From positions 1 to 64,000 of the forward strand of contig CAILNX010000060.1 in NCBI GenBank assembly GCA_903835685.1: a stretch of DNA of 64,000 nucleotides, written 5' to 3'. This DNA is from an uncultured delta proteobacterium. Lineage in GTDB: Bacteria; Desulfobacterota; Desulfovibrionia; Desulfovibrionales; Desulfovibrionaceae. Below are positions 47,669 to 55,627 of the stretch, piece after piece; positions within the stretch are counted from its first letter, which is position 1, and the number at the start of each line of letters is the position of its first letter. A program made the position numbers and the translations under genes. The notes below the pieces were generated by a model. It was not told the origin of the DNA and ran no database searches. It saw only the letters and a program-made list of their open reading frames with translations.

Positions 47669-48901
47669 TTAATAGAGCGTCTGTGGAAACACGTTGGCTC
47701 CGACCTGGGGCTGCACCCGGCCGGGAGTGGACGGGACTACGCCCGCCTGTGCGGTCTGGGCTCTCTGCAGCCGCCCGGCCGCAAAGGCGTCAAAGGCTGC
47801 CTGCACCCCGCCTGTCAGGCCCGGATAGGCGGCGATGCCCAGGGCCGAGAGTGTGGCCAGGGCCTGGGGGCTGAAACCGCCCGAAAGGACTCCGGACACG
47901 CCCAGGTTGGCCATGAGCTGGCCGGTCGGCACCCCGTTTCCAGGTGTCCCGGCATTGGGGTTCTGCTCCACCCGAAAGGACTGGCGGATCGGATCGATGA
48001 GCACGAAATAAGGTGCGGTGTCGAACTGCGGGGCCACGGGGGCGCTTAAGCCGGGTCCGGAGGCGGCCAGGGCCACCAAGCCCTCGGCGGGCCGCGCGGC
48101 CTGGGCCACGGGCGCCGGGGCGGCGACGACCGGTTGCGCAATAGGCTGCCCCACGGGCGCGGTCAGCAGGTCGGGCAGGTTGGCGGGCAGGGAGACGATG
48201 ATGTTCCGGCCCGTCCTGCCCCGATAGATGGCGAATTTCAGGTCCTCGCCGGGCTTGGCCGCATCGTTCAGCGCGGTCTGGAAATCGGCCACCGTGGGCA
48301 CGCTGGTCTTCTCCACCCGGGTGATGAGGTCACCGGGAAGCAGTCCGGCCTTGTCCGCCACGGACCCGGCGGCCACTTCGGAAATCAGCAGGCCCTGGTC
48401 CTTAGCCAAGCTGAACTTCTGGGCCACGGCCGCGTTGACCGGAACCAGGGAAAGGCCCACGGACTGGGGGGTGAGCCCGGCAAAGGCGGCCGCCTTGGCC
48501 GGGGCGTTCGGGGCATTGGCCGGGGCCACGAAGGAGCCGTCGGCCTGGAACCCGTCCACCACCTGGTGGCACTGGACGCAATTTCCCCAATACTTGTGGG
48601 GTTGCTTCTGATTGATGGTGATGGGCGCCCCGGCCATGACCTTGGAAACCGGCTTTCCACCGCCCGAGGTGACATGGCATTTGTTGCAGTTGCCCCAATA
48701 GGCGTGGGTCATAGGGGCCTTGACGTCAATGGGCGGGGTCATGGGCTGCTTGGCCGCGGCCGTGGACGCGCCAGGCTTGACAAAGGACCCAGGGCAGACC
48801 CGCCACAGCGTCCAGCCCACGATGATCACCACCAGCACCGCCATGACCGCGATGGCTGGCTTGAACTGACGCATGCAAAAATCGTATTCGATCTGCTTCA
48901 T
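47669..48901 (-). CDS. MamP-like protein: magnetochrome pair, PDZ, NifX-like end
   Basis: A 410-residue protein. ATG 48901 overlaps the mamB stop (ATGA). It has an N-terminal helix (~13-34) and two magnetochrome units, HAYWGNCNKCH (haem 72-76) and HKYWGNCVQCH (108-112), each preceded by the typical H-x-Y-W-G. One PDZ domain spans ~145-235 (LISEVAAGSVADKAGLLPGD). A C-terminal NifX-like domain ends YPGLTGGVQAAFDAF. MamP oxidises iron and controls crystal size in Magnetospirillum, where PDZ precedes the haems. The haem-first order and the NifX-like end differ here, so I leave the symbol blank. It lies directly after mamB in the operon. Confidence 0.78.
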   Translation of the reverse strand: MKQIEYDFCMRQFKPAIAVMAVLVVIIVGWTLWRVCPGSFVKPGASTAAAKQPMTPPIDVKAPMTHAYWGNCNKCHVTSGGGKPVSKVMAGAPITINQKQPHKYWGNCVQCHQVVDGFQADGSFVAPANAPNAPAKAAAFAGLTPQSVGLSLVPVNAAVAQKFSLAKDQGLLISEVAAGSVADKAGLLPGDLITRVEKTSVPTVADFQTALNDAAKPGEDLKFAIYRGRTGRNIIVSLPANLPDLLTAPVGQPIAQPVVAAPAPVAQAARPAEGLVALAASGPGLSAPVAPQFDTAPYFVLIDPIRQSFRVEQNPNAGTPGNGVPTGQLMANLGVSGVLSGGFSPQALATLSALGIAAYPGLTGGVQAAFDAFAAGRLQRAQTAQAGVVPSTPGRVQPQVGANVFPQTLY

Positions 48902-49782
48902 GATGAGTGCTCTTCCACGGGGTAGAGAGTGATTGTCGTCCGGGTCTTGCGTTTGATGGCCTCATCAACGGCCAGGGCAGCCTGCTTCTTCACGACCTCG
49001 CCCTGGGTCATGCTCAGATCCGCCGAAACGCCGACCCATATCTTCAGTTCCAGGGTGGGGCCGAGTTCCCGGGCCAGCACCTTGCGAACCGTCAGCACGT
49101 CTTGCACGCCGCCCAAAACCTTCTTGATTTCATCCAGGACTTCCTGGTCCGGGGCCTCGTCCATGAGCTTCAGGGAGGACTCGTAGATCGATTCCACGCA
49201 GAGCTTCAGGATGACCAGGCCCACCACGATGGCGGCCAGGGGGTCCATGAAGGAGAAGCCCATCATGGCCCCGATGATGCCGACCAGAACGGCGATGGAC
49301 GAATACACGTCAGAACGGCTTTCCCAGGCCTTGGCGATCATCGAGGGACTGCCGATCTGGGACCCGGCGCAGACGCTCTGGCGGAACATGAGCTCGTTGA
49401 TGACGATGGCGAAGAAGGCCCCCCACAGGGCGAACCAGCAGGGGTGGACCATCTTCTTCTCCACGATGGTCACGAACCCGTCGTGAGTTATGTACAGGCC
49501 GATGATGAACAGGAACACATAGATGGCGATGGCCACCATGTATTCGGACTTGCCGTAGCCGTCGGGGTAGTCCTCGTCCGGTTCCTGGGCCGAGATGCGC
49601 ATGCCCAGGATCATGACGAAGGTGGCCAGGAGGTCGGCCACGGAGTGGACGGCGTCGGCAATGAGCCCCTTGCTCCCGCCCACGACGCCCAGATAGGCCT
49701 TTAAGGCCACCATCATGATGTTCCCGGCGATGTTGACCAGCCCCACCGACCGGGCGCATTTTTCACAGGCTTTGTATTTCAT
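48898..49782 (-). CDS. mamB: MamB, magnetosome iron-transporting CDF protein
   Basis: A 294-residue cation-diffusion facilitator. TM2 carries the intact LIADAVHSVADLLAT (D-x-x-H-x-x-x-D type) and TM5 WESRSDVYSSIAVLVG. The N-terminus has a C-x2-C (CEKCARSVG), as in MamB proteins. The cytoplasmic C-terminal domain ends IKRKTRTTITLYPVEEHSS. Intact transport ligands contrast with the MamM-like protein at 39765-40655. The start overlaps the upstream micro-gene and the end overlaps the MamP-like gene. It should load Fe(II) into the vesicle. Confidence 0.9.
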   Translation of the reverse strand: MKYKACEKCARSVGLVNIAGNIMMVALKAYLGVVGGSKGLIADAVHSVADLLATFVMILGMRISAQEPDEDYPDGYGKSEYMVAIAIYVFLFIIGLYITHDGFVTIVEKKMVHPCWFALWGAFFAIVINELMFRQSVCAGSQIGSPSMIAKAWESRSDVYSSIAVLVGIIGAMMGFSFMDPLAAIVVGLVILKLCVESIYESSLKLMDEAPDQEVLDEIKKVLGGVQDVLTVRKVLARELGPTLELKIWVGVSADLSMTQGEVVKKQAALAVDEAIKRKTRTTITLYPVEEHSS

Positions 49783-49910
49783 CGCTCGTCAGACTCTTTC
49801 TTTTCGTCTTCGATCTCTTTTTCGAGCTTGCTCGCGCCTCGATACAGCACGATGCCCAGGGCCAGGGTGCTCAGCACCATCGCCATCGCCACGGCATGCA
49901 GGGTAAACAT
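49779..49910 (-). CDS. Small membrane protein upstream of mamB (43 aa)
   Basis: MFTLHAVAMAMVLSTLALGI then VLYRGASKLEKEIEDEKKES. One N-terminal helix (~3-22) and a highly charged, probably helical tail. Its TGA overlaps the mamB ATG (ATGA at 49782-49779), so it is likely translated together with MamB. Upstream AAAGGGAACGGAACG contains a possible ribosome-binding site. Function unknown. Confidence 0.55.
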   Translation of the reverse strand: MFTLHAVAMAMVLSTLALGIVLYRGASKLEKEIEDEKKESDER

Positions 49911-49937
49911 GGTTCGTTCCGTTCCCTTTGAGATCGT

Positions 49938-50438
49938 CTAAAAAACGTAGTGCCCTTTCAACATGGCGAACAGCATCACGAAAAACAGAGTCTGCTGGGT
50001 ATGCAGGATGTATATCCCCTTTTTAACCCGGCCCGGCTGGTATTTGATCCACATAAGAAACCCGAAGAAAGTCAGGAACCCCATCAGGGTCAGGGCCAGC
50101 ATCAGCCAGTTATTCCCCCACAAGGCCACATAGCAATGGACGCAGGCGGCAAAAAAAGAGAACGTATTCAGCCAAATATGATAAATCAAGAGCAGGTTCA
50201 TATGGGCCTGGGCACCCTTAATCTTGTAATGCAGCAGAATCCTCTTGGCCGGGAAGTAGATGTTCGCGGCCAGGAACAGGGCCATGCTCAAGTTCCCGCT
50301 GCCCGTGGCCAAGTTGTAGTCCGACCAGTAGGCGTACAAGGTGGCGCACCCGAGAAACCCGAGCAGGTAGATCACGCGCAGCCTGATCGGCCCCCAGCCC
50401 CAGATGGGCAGGGTATGGATGTAACTCTCGTTGGACAT
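49938..50438 (-). CDS. Four-helix b-type cytochrome/ferric reductase-like membrane protein
   Basis: A 166-residue protein with four to five hydrophobic segments. Several His residues sit at helix ends: LLHYKIKGAQAHMNLLLIYH, then HCYVALWGNNW, ILHTQQTLFFVML and LKGHYVF. Bis-His haem binding inside a four-helix bundle, as in cytochrome b561 or ferric-reductase-like domains, fits. No NAD or flavin domain is fused. Between mamQ and mamB, it could carry electrons across the vesicle membrane for iron reduction. I do not know a family name. Confidence 0.65.
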   Translation of the reverse strand: MSNESYIHTLPIWGWGPIRLRVIYLLGFLGCATLYAYWSDYNLATGSGNLSMALFLAANIYFPAKRILLHYKIKGAQAHMNLLLIYHIWLNTFSFFAACVHCYVALWGNNWLMLALTLMGFLTFFGFLMWIKYQPGRVKKGIYILHTQQTLFFVMLFAMLKGHYVF

Positions 50439-50456
50439 GCGCAGCCATTTCCCCGG

Positions 50457-51200
50457 TCAATAGGCGATGGGTTTCAAGGTCTGGGCTTCCTGGGTGGCCG
50501 TGAAGTACGGCGTGGGCTTAAAGCCGAACATGCCCGCAAAGAAATTGGACGGGAACCGGCTCACGTAGCCCCAGTAGATCATGGCCGCCTCGTTGAACTT
50601 GAGCCGCTCACCCGCCAGGTCCTTTTCCACCTCGACGAGCGCGGCCATGAGGCTCTGGAAATTCGCCGAGAGCTTCAGGTCCGGATACTGCTCGGCCACG
50701 GCCAGCAGGCTGGCCAGGGCAGCTGTCCCGTCCTGGCCCTTGAGCAGCCCGGCCAGTTCGTTCCCTGGTTTGGGCGGCGCGGCTGCGGGGTCCTCGGGTT
50801 TCGCACCCCTGGCAGCGTCCTTGGGCAGCAGGGAGCGCAGCTTGACGATTTCGGTCAGCACCTGGCGTTCGTAGGAGGAATAGTCGCCCACGGCCTTGGC
50901 CAGGTTGATGGAGATGTCGTTCCGGCGCTGCAGGAGCACCTCCACCTGGGAGGCGGATTTGAGCATTTCATGTTCGTAGTCGAGCAGGATGTTGTAATAG
51001 TAGATGGTGGCCGCCAGGAACACGACGCCTGCCGCCGCGCCTATGATCTTAAACTTGGCGTCGGCCAGCACGGGCAGAACGGCCCTCCAGCGCACGGCCA
51101 GTTCCTGCCGCCACACGGGCCGCATCTCGACCTCCGGCTCAAGATTGTACTTCTTGCCGTAGGCCTTGACGATCATCTCGGAGATTCGTCTGGAGTCCAT
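50457..51200 (-). CDS. mamQ: MamQ, LemA-family magnetosome protein
   Basis: A 247-residue protein. ATG 51200 (MDSRRISEMIVKAYG) fits the family better than the upstream Arg-rich ORF. It has one transmembrane helix (~64-84, KIIGAAAGVVFLAATIYYYN), then a long helical LemA domain (QVEVLLQRRNDISINLAKAV, YSSYERQVLTEIVKLRS, EQYPDLKLSANFQSLMAALV). LemA-type MamQ is essential for making magnetosome vesicles in Magnetospirillum. The end, SNFFAGMFGFKPTPYFTATQ, is the conserved LemA tail. Between the b-type cytochrome and the MamI-like gene. Confidence 0.9.
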   Translation of the reverse strand: MDSRRISEMIVKAYGKKYNLEPEVEMRPVWRQELAVRWRAVLPVLADAKFKIIGAAAGVVFLAATIYYYNILLDYEHEMLKSASQVEVLLQRRNDISINLAKAVGDYSSYERQVLTEIVKLRSLLPKDAARGAKPEDPAAAPPKPGNELAGLLKGQDGTAALASLLAVAEQYPDLKLSANFQSLMAALVEVEKDLAGERLKFNEAAMIYWGYVSRFPSNFFAGMFGFKPTPYFTATQEAQTLKPIAY

Positions 51201-51214
51201 AATGGTCGTTCCGT

Positions 51215-51550
51215 CTAGGTTTGGCTTTTGATGCCGTGGGCCACGGCCATGAGACCGCCGATCACCATGAGCACGGGGAAACACCCATAGATGAAGTCCA
51301 TGGTGGCGATGTACTCATCGTAGAAGCCGTAGCCCCCGATGGCCAGGAACACGACGGCCGCGCCCAGGCTGACCTTCTTGTGGCTGGTGCGATCGAAGAT
51401 CACCGACAAAAGGGCCAGGGCCCCCAGGATGATCAGCACCGGCTGGCCCGCACCCTTGACGAACATGACCACCAGGGGGCTGTACATGTAGGCCAGGAAC
51501 AGTCCCAGGCCGAATGCCGTGATCCCCGCGAAAAAATGACCCATTCTCAT
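51215..51550 (-). CDS. MamI-like protein with N-terminal extra helices (111 aa)
   Basis: Four hydrophobic segments. The C-terminal half (LGAAVVFLAIGGYGFYDEYI, then IYGCFPVLMVIGGLMAVAHG) repeats the MamI pattern seen at 53322-53507 (G-x-x-G-x-Y/W-x-D-E-Y, then P-x-x-x-x-G-G-L). The N-terminal half adds two further helices. ATG 51550 has GCGAGGG before it. It may have arisen by fusion of a MamI unit with another small membrane protein, and could vary the vesicle-forming activity of MamI. Confidence 0.65.
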   Translation of the reverse strand: MRMGHFFAGITAFGLGLFLAYMYSPLVVMFVKGAGQPVLIILGALALLSVIFDRTSHKKVSLGAAVVFLAIGGYGFYDEYIATMDFIYGCFPVLMVIGGLMAVAHGIKSQT

Positions 51551-51621
51551 AGCACCCTCGCTTCCGTTGACCAATGCGGTCTGTCGCCGTCCGGCCGGGC
51601 TCCCAGGCAGGCCCGATGGGC

Positions 51622-52527
51622 CTACCTGGGCGCTCCGGCCCGTATCCAGTCCAGAAATTTCATCGCCTGCGGCCCGGCGAAGCGGTTCATGGGCCCCCCG
51701 GGCTGGACCAGGGTCTCCAGGAGTCCGTTGTCAACGTACATTTTCACTTCTTCGTAGGTCGTCATCTTGCGGAACGGCCCCATGTGGCAGCGTAGGCAGT
51801 TCTCGGCCAGGAGCCCCTGGATCTCGCCGGAATAGGTCAGGCCTCCCGGAGGCGGCCCGCCGTGCGCCCGTCCCACGCCCGAAGGCGGCCCGGGCTTGCC
51901 GAAGGCCGCCGGCTTCGGGGCCTGTCCAACCCGGGGGGGATTCTCCGGCGCTCCGGAATCGATCCAGGCCAGGATGATGTCCATGTCCGCCCCGGCGAAC
52001 CGCCGCATGGGCCCCCGCAGCATGGCCTCCAGCCTTCCGTTCTGCACCACGGCCCGCACGCTGTCCCAGTCCAGAAGGTTCATCCGGCCCTTGGAATGAC
52101 ACCGTCCACAGTCCTTGCGGATGATCTCCAGGATGGTCGGCTCGAAATATATCTTCTGGGCCGCCGCAGCCTTGGCTCCGGCCTTGGCCGCAGCGGGCGC
52201 TTTCTCCGGAGCTCCGGCGTCCACCCAGTCCAGGATGGTCTGGGCGTCCGCCCCGGCGAACTGCCGCATGAGGCCCTGGACCATGCCCGCCAGCATGCCG
52301 CTGTCCGCGTAGGCCAGGACGCTGTTGTAGTCCATCAGGTTGCGCAGGGTCCCCGAATGGCAGCGGCTGCAGTCCTTGCGGATGATCTCCTTGATGTCCG
52401 GCTCGTAATAAATGCCCGGGGCGGCCTGGGCCGTGCCCGCCAACAACACGAAGAACGCCACGCCCCCCGCGAGGAGGAAGAGGGCCAACCCGCACAACGC
52501 GACGCTTGGCGTCCCCTTGAAGGTCAC
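51622..52527 (-). CDS. Exported trihaem c-type cytochrome (paralogue of the 13.5-kb protein)
   Basis: A 301-residue protein started by GTG 52527, directly after mamA. Signal/anchor 8-36. Three tandem domains have haem motifs CSRCH (53-57), CGRCH (140-144) and CLRCH (244-248). Each domain includes FAGADA-type, I-L-D/A-W-I/V-D-x-G-A-P. Pro/Gly-rich linkers separate them. It shares domain order and the terminal DWIRAGAPR with 13526-14407. It probably receives electrons from the NapH-like proteins and poises iron. Confidence 0.82.
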   Translation of the reverse strand: MTFKGTPSVALCGLALFLLAGGVAFFVLLAGTAQAAPGIYYEPDIKEIIRKDCSRCHSGTLRNLMDYNSVLAYADSGMLAGMVQGLMRQFAGADAQTILDWVDAGAPEKAPAAAKAGAKAAAAQKIYFEPTILEIIRKDCGRCHSKGRMNLLDWDSVRAVVQNGRLEAMLRGPMRRFAGADMDIILAWIDSGAPENPPRVGQAPKPAAFGKPGPPSGVGRAHGGPPPGGLTYSGEIQGLLAENCLRCHMGPFRKMTTYEEVKMYVDNGLLETLVQPGGPMNRFAGPQAMKFLDWIRAGAPR

Positions 52528-52528
52528 G

Positions 52529-53329
52529 TTATTCCTCGTCCCCTTCCTGATCGCGCTCCAGCTCCATGACCTTAGTGAAGTGCTCGGCGGCGGTCTTGTG
52601 GTCCTCGCGCCGCACGTTCATGAACCCCAGGTGCTGGTGGTACTTGATCTCGTCAGGGTCGAGGTCCACGGCCTTCTGCATGGCCGCGATGCCCTGCTCC
52701 AGCTGCCCGGCCCCGTCGTAGGCCAGCCCGAGCAGGTAGAACACCTTGGGGTCGTTGGGATTTTCTGCGGAAATCTGCTCCAGCCCCTTGATGGCCCCGG
52801 CGTAGTCCTTCATTTTCACCAGGAGAGCGCTCTTGCGGTACATGGCCACCATGTGGGTGGGCCGCAGCTTGAGCACCTTGTCGAAGGCGTTGACGGCCCG
52901 CTGGTATTCGCCCATGGAGGCCAGGGCCAGCGCCATCTGGTAGATGGGTTCCGGGTCGCTCTTCTCGTTGCGGGCCCATTCCTTCAGGTACTTCATGGCC
53001 TTGTCGTAGGAGCCGCGCTTGAGGTAGTGCTGGCTGATGTTCCGGTACAGCTTGGCCTTGTCCTTGGGGGTGAAGCTGAACAGGCCGTTGTACCAGTCGA
53101 GCATCCGGTTGAGCAGGCGGCCGCCAACCAGCAGGAAGGAATGCCAATACAGGCTCGTGGACCCTTCCAGGGAATCCGCCTCGGGTTCCGGGGCCGGTTT
53201 CTTGGCCTTGGCCGACTTGCGCTGGCCAAGCGTCTCGGCGTCCTTGGAGGGAGTCGCCGCCTCGGGTGCCTCGATTTCCACTTCCACGTCTTCCAAGGTC
53301 TCCGCCTTCTTTTTCTCTTCTTTAGCCAT
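52529..53329 (-). CDS. mamA: MamA, TPR magnetosome coat protein
   Basis: A 266-residue protein. ATG 53329 overlaps the mamI stop by eight bases. Residues 1-60 are Lys/Glu-rich and disordered; then LEGSTSLYWHSFLLVGGRLL precedes consecutive TPRs (~90-250): YDKAMKYLKEWARN, GEYQRAVNAFDKVLKLRPTH, KDYAGAIKGLEQISAENPND, GQLEQGIAAMQKAVDLDPDE. MamA coats magnetosomes and docks partners. A second paralogue sits at 12730-13497, with a shared SxxLLVGxRLLxRxLxWYNGL-type leader that is not part of classical MamA and may be an anchor. Second gene of the main mam operon. Confidence 0.85.
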   Translation of the reverse strand: MAKEEKKKAETLEDVEVEIEAPEAATPSKDAETLGQRKSAKAKKPAPEPEADSLEGSTSLYWHSFLLVGGRLLNRMLDWYNGLFSFTPKDKAKLYRNISQHYLKRGSYDKAMKYLKEWARNEKSDPEPIYQMALALASMGEYQRAVNAFDKVLKLRPTHMVAMYRKSALLVKMKDYAGAIKGLEQISAENPNDPKVFYLLGLAYDGAGQLEQGIAAMQKAVDLDPDEIKYHQHLGFMNVRREDHKTAAEHFTKVMELERDQEGDEE

Positions 53330-53507
53330 TTGCCTCGTCCTCCTCATTCTTTTGCCCGGCACAGGCCGCCAAGGTGGCCAGAAGGCCGCCCAACATCAAA
53401 GCTATGGGGATGCCGCCCTTCAGAAAATCCACGACATAGTAATACTCGTCGTACAAGCCCCAAATCCCGAGAGCGAGAAGGAGCAGCCCACCGACTATAT
53501 GCGCCAT
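53322..53507 (-). CDS. mamI: MamI, vesicle-forming membrane protein
   Basis: A 61-residue protein: MAHIVGGLLLLALGIWGLYD, then EYYYVVDFLKGGIPIALMLG and GLLATLAACAG, and a charged tail. The layout (Gly-rich helix, aromatic patch, L-K/R-G-x-x-P, second Gly-rich helix) is that of Magnetospirillum MamI, which is needed for vesicle formation. ATG 53507 is the first gene after the promoter at 53755-53783, and the stop overlaps mamA. A larger relative is at 51215-51550. Confidence 0.75.
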   Translation of the reverse strand: MAHIVGGLLLLALGIWGLYDEYYYVVDFLKGGIPIALMLGGLLATLAACAGQKNEEDEANG

Positions 53508-53754
53508 TTTGATCCCCCTGTACGCCGTCCGGAGCCCCGGGTGGCGGTTCATCCACTTCCTGGTTGCACGTCCTGGCGAAACCCCGCCAAGGGCCCTGCC
53601 CGCTTGTGAAAGGGTCGGGCGACCCAAGGCGTCAAATCGACATTGTTCAGCGATGCCGCTGGCAACATCAGATCGAGAAGCCCTTTTCGGGCCAAAGCCA
53701 TCAAGCTGAATATGTTAGTACTCCCTGATTGTCGAGCCCATTAGCGAGGGTGGA

Positions 53755-53783
53755 ACTTTATCTCCACACACATGCTTTGTCAA
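53755..53783 (-). promoter_or_regulatory. Sigma-70-type promoter for the main mam operon
   Basis: On the minus strand there is a perfect -35 TTGACA (53783-53778), a 17-base spacer, and -10 TAAAGT (53760-53755). It leaves a leader of about 240 bases before mamI. No competing gene lies between. It would drive mamI, mamA and the following minus-strand genes leftward. Confidence 0.65.
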
Positions 53784-53818
53784 TTTAATGGAGACGTTGC
53801 GCAGGCCCTACCGGATTC

Positions 53819-53829
53819 GGGGGGGGGGG
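53819..53829. repeat. Eleven-G homopolymer upstream of the mam promoter
   Basis: Eleven consecutive G on the plus strand, so C11 on the transcribed side. It lies 36-46 bases upstream of the -35 hexamer. Such tracts mutate by slippage. Here length changes would alter the spacing of any upstream activator site without touching a gene. Confidence 0.85.
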
Positions 53830-53911
53830 CAACGACAAGGCCCAAAACAGGCCCGAACTTAAACAACATATTCTATAAATAAGTCGGCTATGCCATACGT
53901 CCGGGTGCCGC

Positions 53912-54328
53912 TCAGGGGCGCCGATCGCCTTCATCGCGGACGACAAAGGCAGCCAACGCCTTGTCCATGACCATGATATGTTCAAGCAGCCAATCTAAGA
54001 GGAACTCACAGGCCTCCTGCAAAACGTGCTGCTCTCCCCTGCCGATCCTTTCGGAAAATTCGTTCACCTTGTCGATGTAGAACAAGTGCGCCGCCTGCTG
54101 AGCGGCGATGTCATCATATTGTACAGACGTCATGAAGGCCTCTTCTTCCGAAAAATGGTATACGGCATATGCCGAAAGCTCGCTGACCATGTCTTTCGTG
54201 AGGGTGGCGTCATTGCGCTCCAGAATGAGTCCGTGCAGCCTGTTGATGATATCGACCAACTGCTTGTGCTGGGCATCGATTGCATCGATGCCTATGGCCA
54301 GAGAACTGCCCCAGCGGACAATGGACAT
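53912..54328 (-). CDS. Bacteriohaemerythrin
   Basis: A 138-residue oxygen- or iron-binding four-helix protein. The di-iron ligands are in the usual places: DAQHKQLVDIINRLH, VYHFSEEEAFM, QQAAHLFYIDKVNEF and LLEHIMVMDKAL. A Gln-Gln-Ala-Ala-His stretch replaces the H-x-x-x-H found in some relatives, so one ligand may be lost. Free-standing haemerythrins bind O2 in microaerophiles. A related one is at 63537-63947. It lies next to the RsbU-type regulator and may report oxygen to it; that link is inference. Confidence 0.88.
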   Translation of the reverse strand: MSIVRWGSSLAIGIDAIDAQHKQLVDIINRLHGLILERNDATLTKDMVSELSAYAVYHFSEEEAFMTSVQYDDIAAQQAAHLFYIDKVNEFSERIGRGEQHVLQEACEFLLDWLLEHIMVMDKALAAFVVRDEGDRRP

Positions 54329-54415
54329 GAACCACCTCGTATCCTTCTATGAATTCATGACAGAACAAAACCCGGCCAAAGAGGAGGCCTGCTGTGCGTC
54401 GGCCCGGGCACGCCT

Positions 54416-55615
54416 TCAGCCCTGTGACGGCCCTTCCCGCCAAGGCCCATGGTAGGCGAAAGCCAGCATGCTGAGATCGTCTCGCAGGGGCTCGCCAGCC
54501 GCGAAATTCATGACCGAAGCGTACAGGCCGTCGACCATGTCCGGGAGGGGTTTCGAACGAAGCTCCCCCACAGCTTCGACAAGCCTCGGTTCGCCGTAGA
54601 GTTCTCCCTGGGGACCGTCCGCCTCGAACACGCCGTCGCTGAAAAGGAGGAGACGGTCCCCTTGGCGCATCTCGACCTGCGTCTGACCGAAGGGAAAGGC
54701 CCCGACACCGATGACGGTTCCACATTCTTCAAGACGCTCAAGAGAACCGTCCTTCCTCAGGAGGATCGGGGCGCAGTGGCCCGCATTGCTGTAGGTCAAG
54801 ATGCCCGTGGAAAGGTCCATCACCACGTAGATGATGGTGAAATGCCTGCCGAAACGAAGGAGCGGGAACTCCCGGTCCAGGATGTTCAGGACCTCTTCGG
54901 GTTGGAGCACCGCGTTTCCCCCGGCCGAGGCATCGCAAACGCTCCCGAAGTGAGGGGTCACCATCTGGTAGATGAGAAAGGCGATCATGGCCGAGGGGGG
55001 GCCGTGCCCTGAAACGTCGGCCATGTACATCCCGACCATATCCTTGCCCAGCGGAATGACATTCAGGATGTCTCCCCCCAACGCTTCGCACGGCATGAAT
55101 TTCCATGCGAATTCAGCCCGGGCGTCTTCAGGCAGCCTGGAGGGCAGGAGGCTCTGCTGGATGTCGCCAGCAGCCTTCAAGTCTTCCAGTATTTTCGCCC
55201 GATGTTTGGCGATCACTTCCTGCTGCAACTTGATGATGATTTGGTTTTTGACCCTCGCCCTCACAATAGAGACGCTGATCGGCTTTGTAATGTAGTCGAC
55301 AGCACCGATTTGAAGGCCTTTTGTCTCGCTATCCTCATCTCCCAATGCAGTGACAAATATGATGGGAATGTTTTTGGTGTTTTCTGCTGATTTGAGCCGG
55401 GAACATACTTCAAACCCATCCATGTCGGTCATCATGACATCAAGCAGGATAATATCCGGGATCGCGGCCGCTGCGATGTCAAGGCATTCTTGCCCCTGAC
55501 CGGCCGTAAGGACATGATACTCGCCCTTGAAAAGGCTAGTAAGCAAATGCAAATTCACGGGTTCGTCATCGGCGATGAGGATGGTGGGCCGTCGTGCGCC
55601 ATTAATTACTCCCAT
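54416..55615 (-). CDS. Response regulator with PP2C/RsbU-type phosphatase domain
   Basis: A 399-residue protein. The receiver (~10-130) has acids DDE at 16-18, phospho-Asp 59 (IILLDVMMTD) and Lys (YITKP). A helical linker (~130-175) leads to an SpoIIE/PP2C domain (~185-395): ALGGDILNVIPLGKDMVGMY, ADVSGHGPPSAM, RDDLSMLAFAYH. Family members dephosphorylate STAS anti-anti-sigma factors when activated. It pairs with the RsbW-type kinase directly upstream (55628-56125), and the STAS proteins at 60251 and at 1-119 could be its substrates. It is a signalling module and not part of the mam operon. Confidence 0.9.
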   Translation of the reverse strand: MGVINGARRPTILIADDEPVNLHLLTSLFKGEYHVLTAGQGQECLDIAAAAIPDIILLDVMMTDMDGFEVCSRLKSAENTKNIPIIFVTALGDEDSETKGLQIGAVDYITKPISVSIVRARVKNQIIIKLQQEVIAKHRAKILEDLKAAGDIQQSLLPSRLPEDARAEFAWKFMPCEALGGDILNVIPLGKDMVGMYMADVSGHGPPSAMIAFLIYQMVTPHFGSVCDASAGGNAVLQPEEVLNILDREFPLLRFGRHFTIIYVVMDLSTGILTYSNAGHCAPILLRKDGSLERLEECGTVIGVGAFPFGQTQVEMRQGDRLLLFSDGVFEADGPQGELYGEPRLVEAVGELRSKPLPDMVDGLYASVMNFAAGEPLRDDLSMLAFAYHGPWREGPSQG

Positions 55616-55627
55616 GTGATCCCCCCA

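Larger units (their letters stand above)
53508..53911. other. Intergenic region between mamI and the haemerythrin gene
   Basis: No gene supported. It contains the mam promoter (53755-53783), an 11-G run (53819-53829) and a leader of ~240 bases upstream of mamI, which holds no obvious riboswitch. Bases 53850-53890 are AT-rich (ACATATTCTATAAATAAG) near the 3' end of the haemerythrin gene. Confidence 0.6.

Noticed and set aside
53341-53400. mamI reading frame extended upstream to 53627
   Set aside because: The extra 40 codons are Arg/Gly-rich without a ribosome-binding site, whereas ATG 53507 starts the typical MamI helix.
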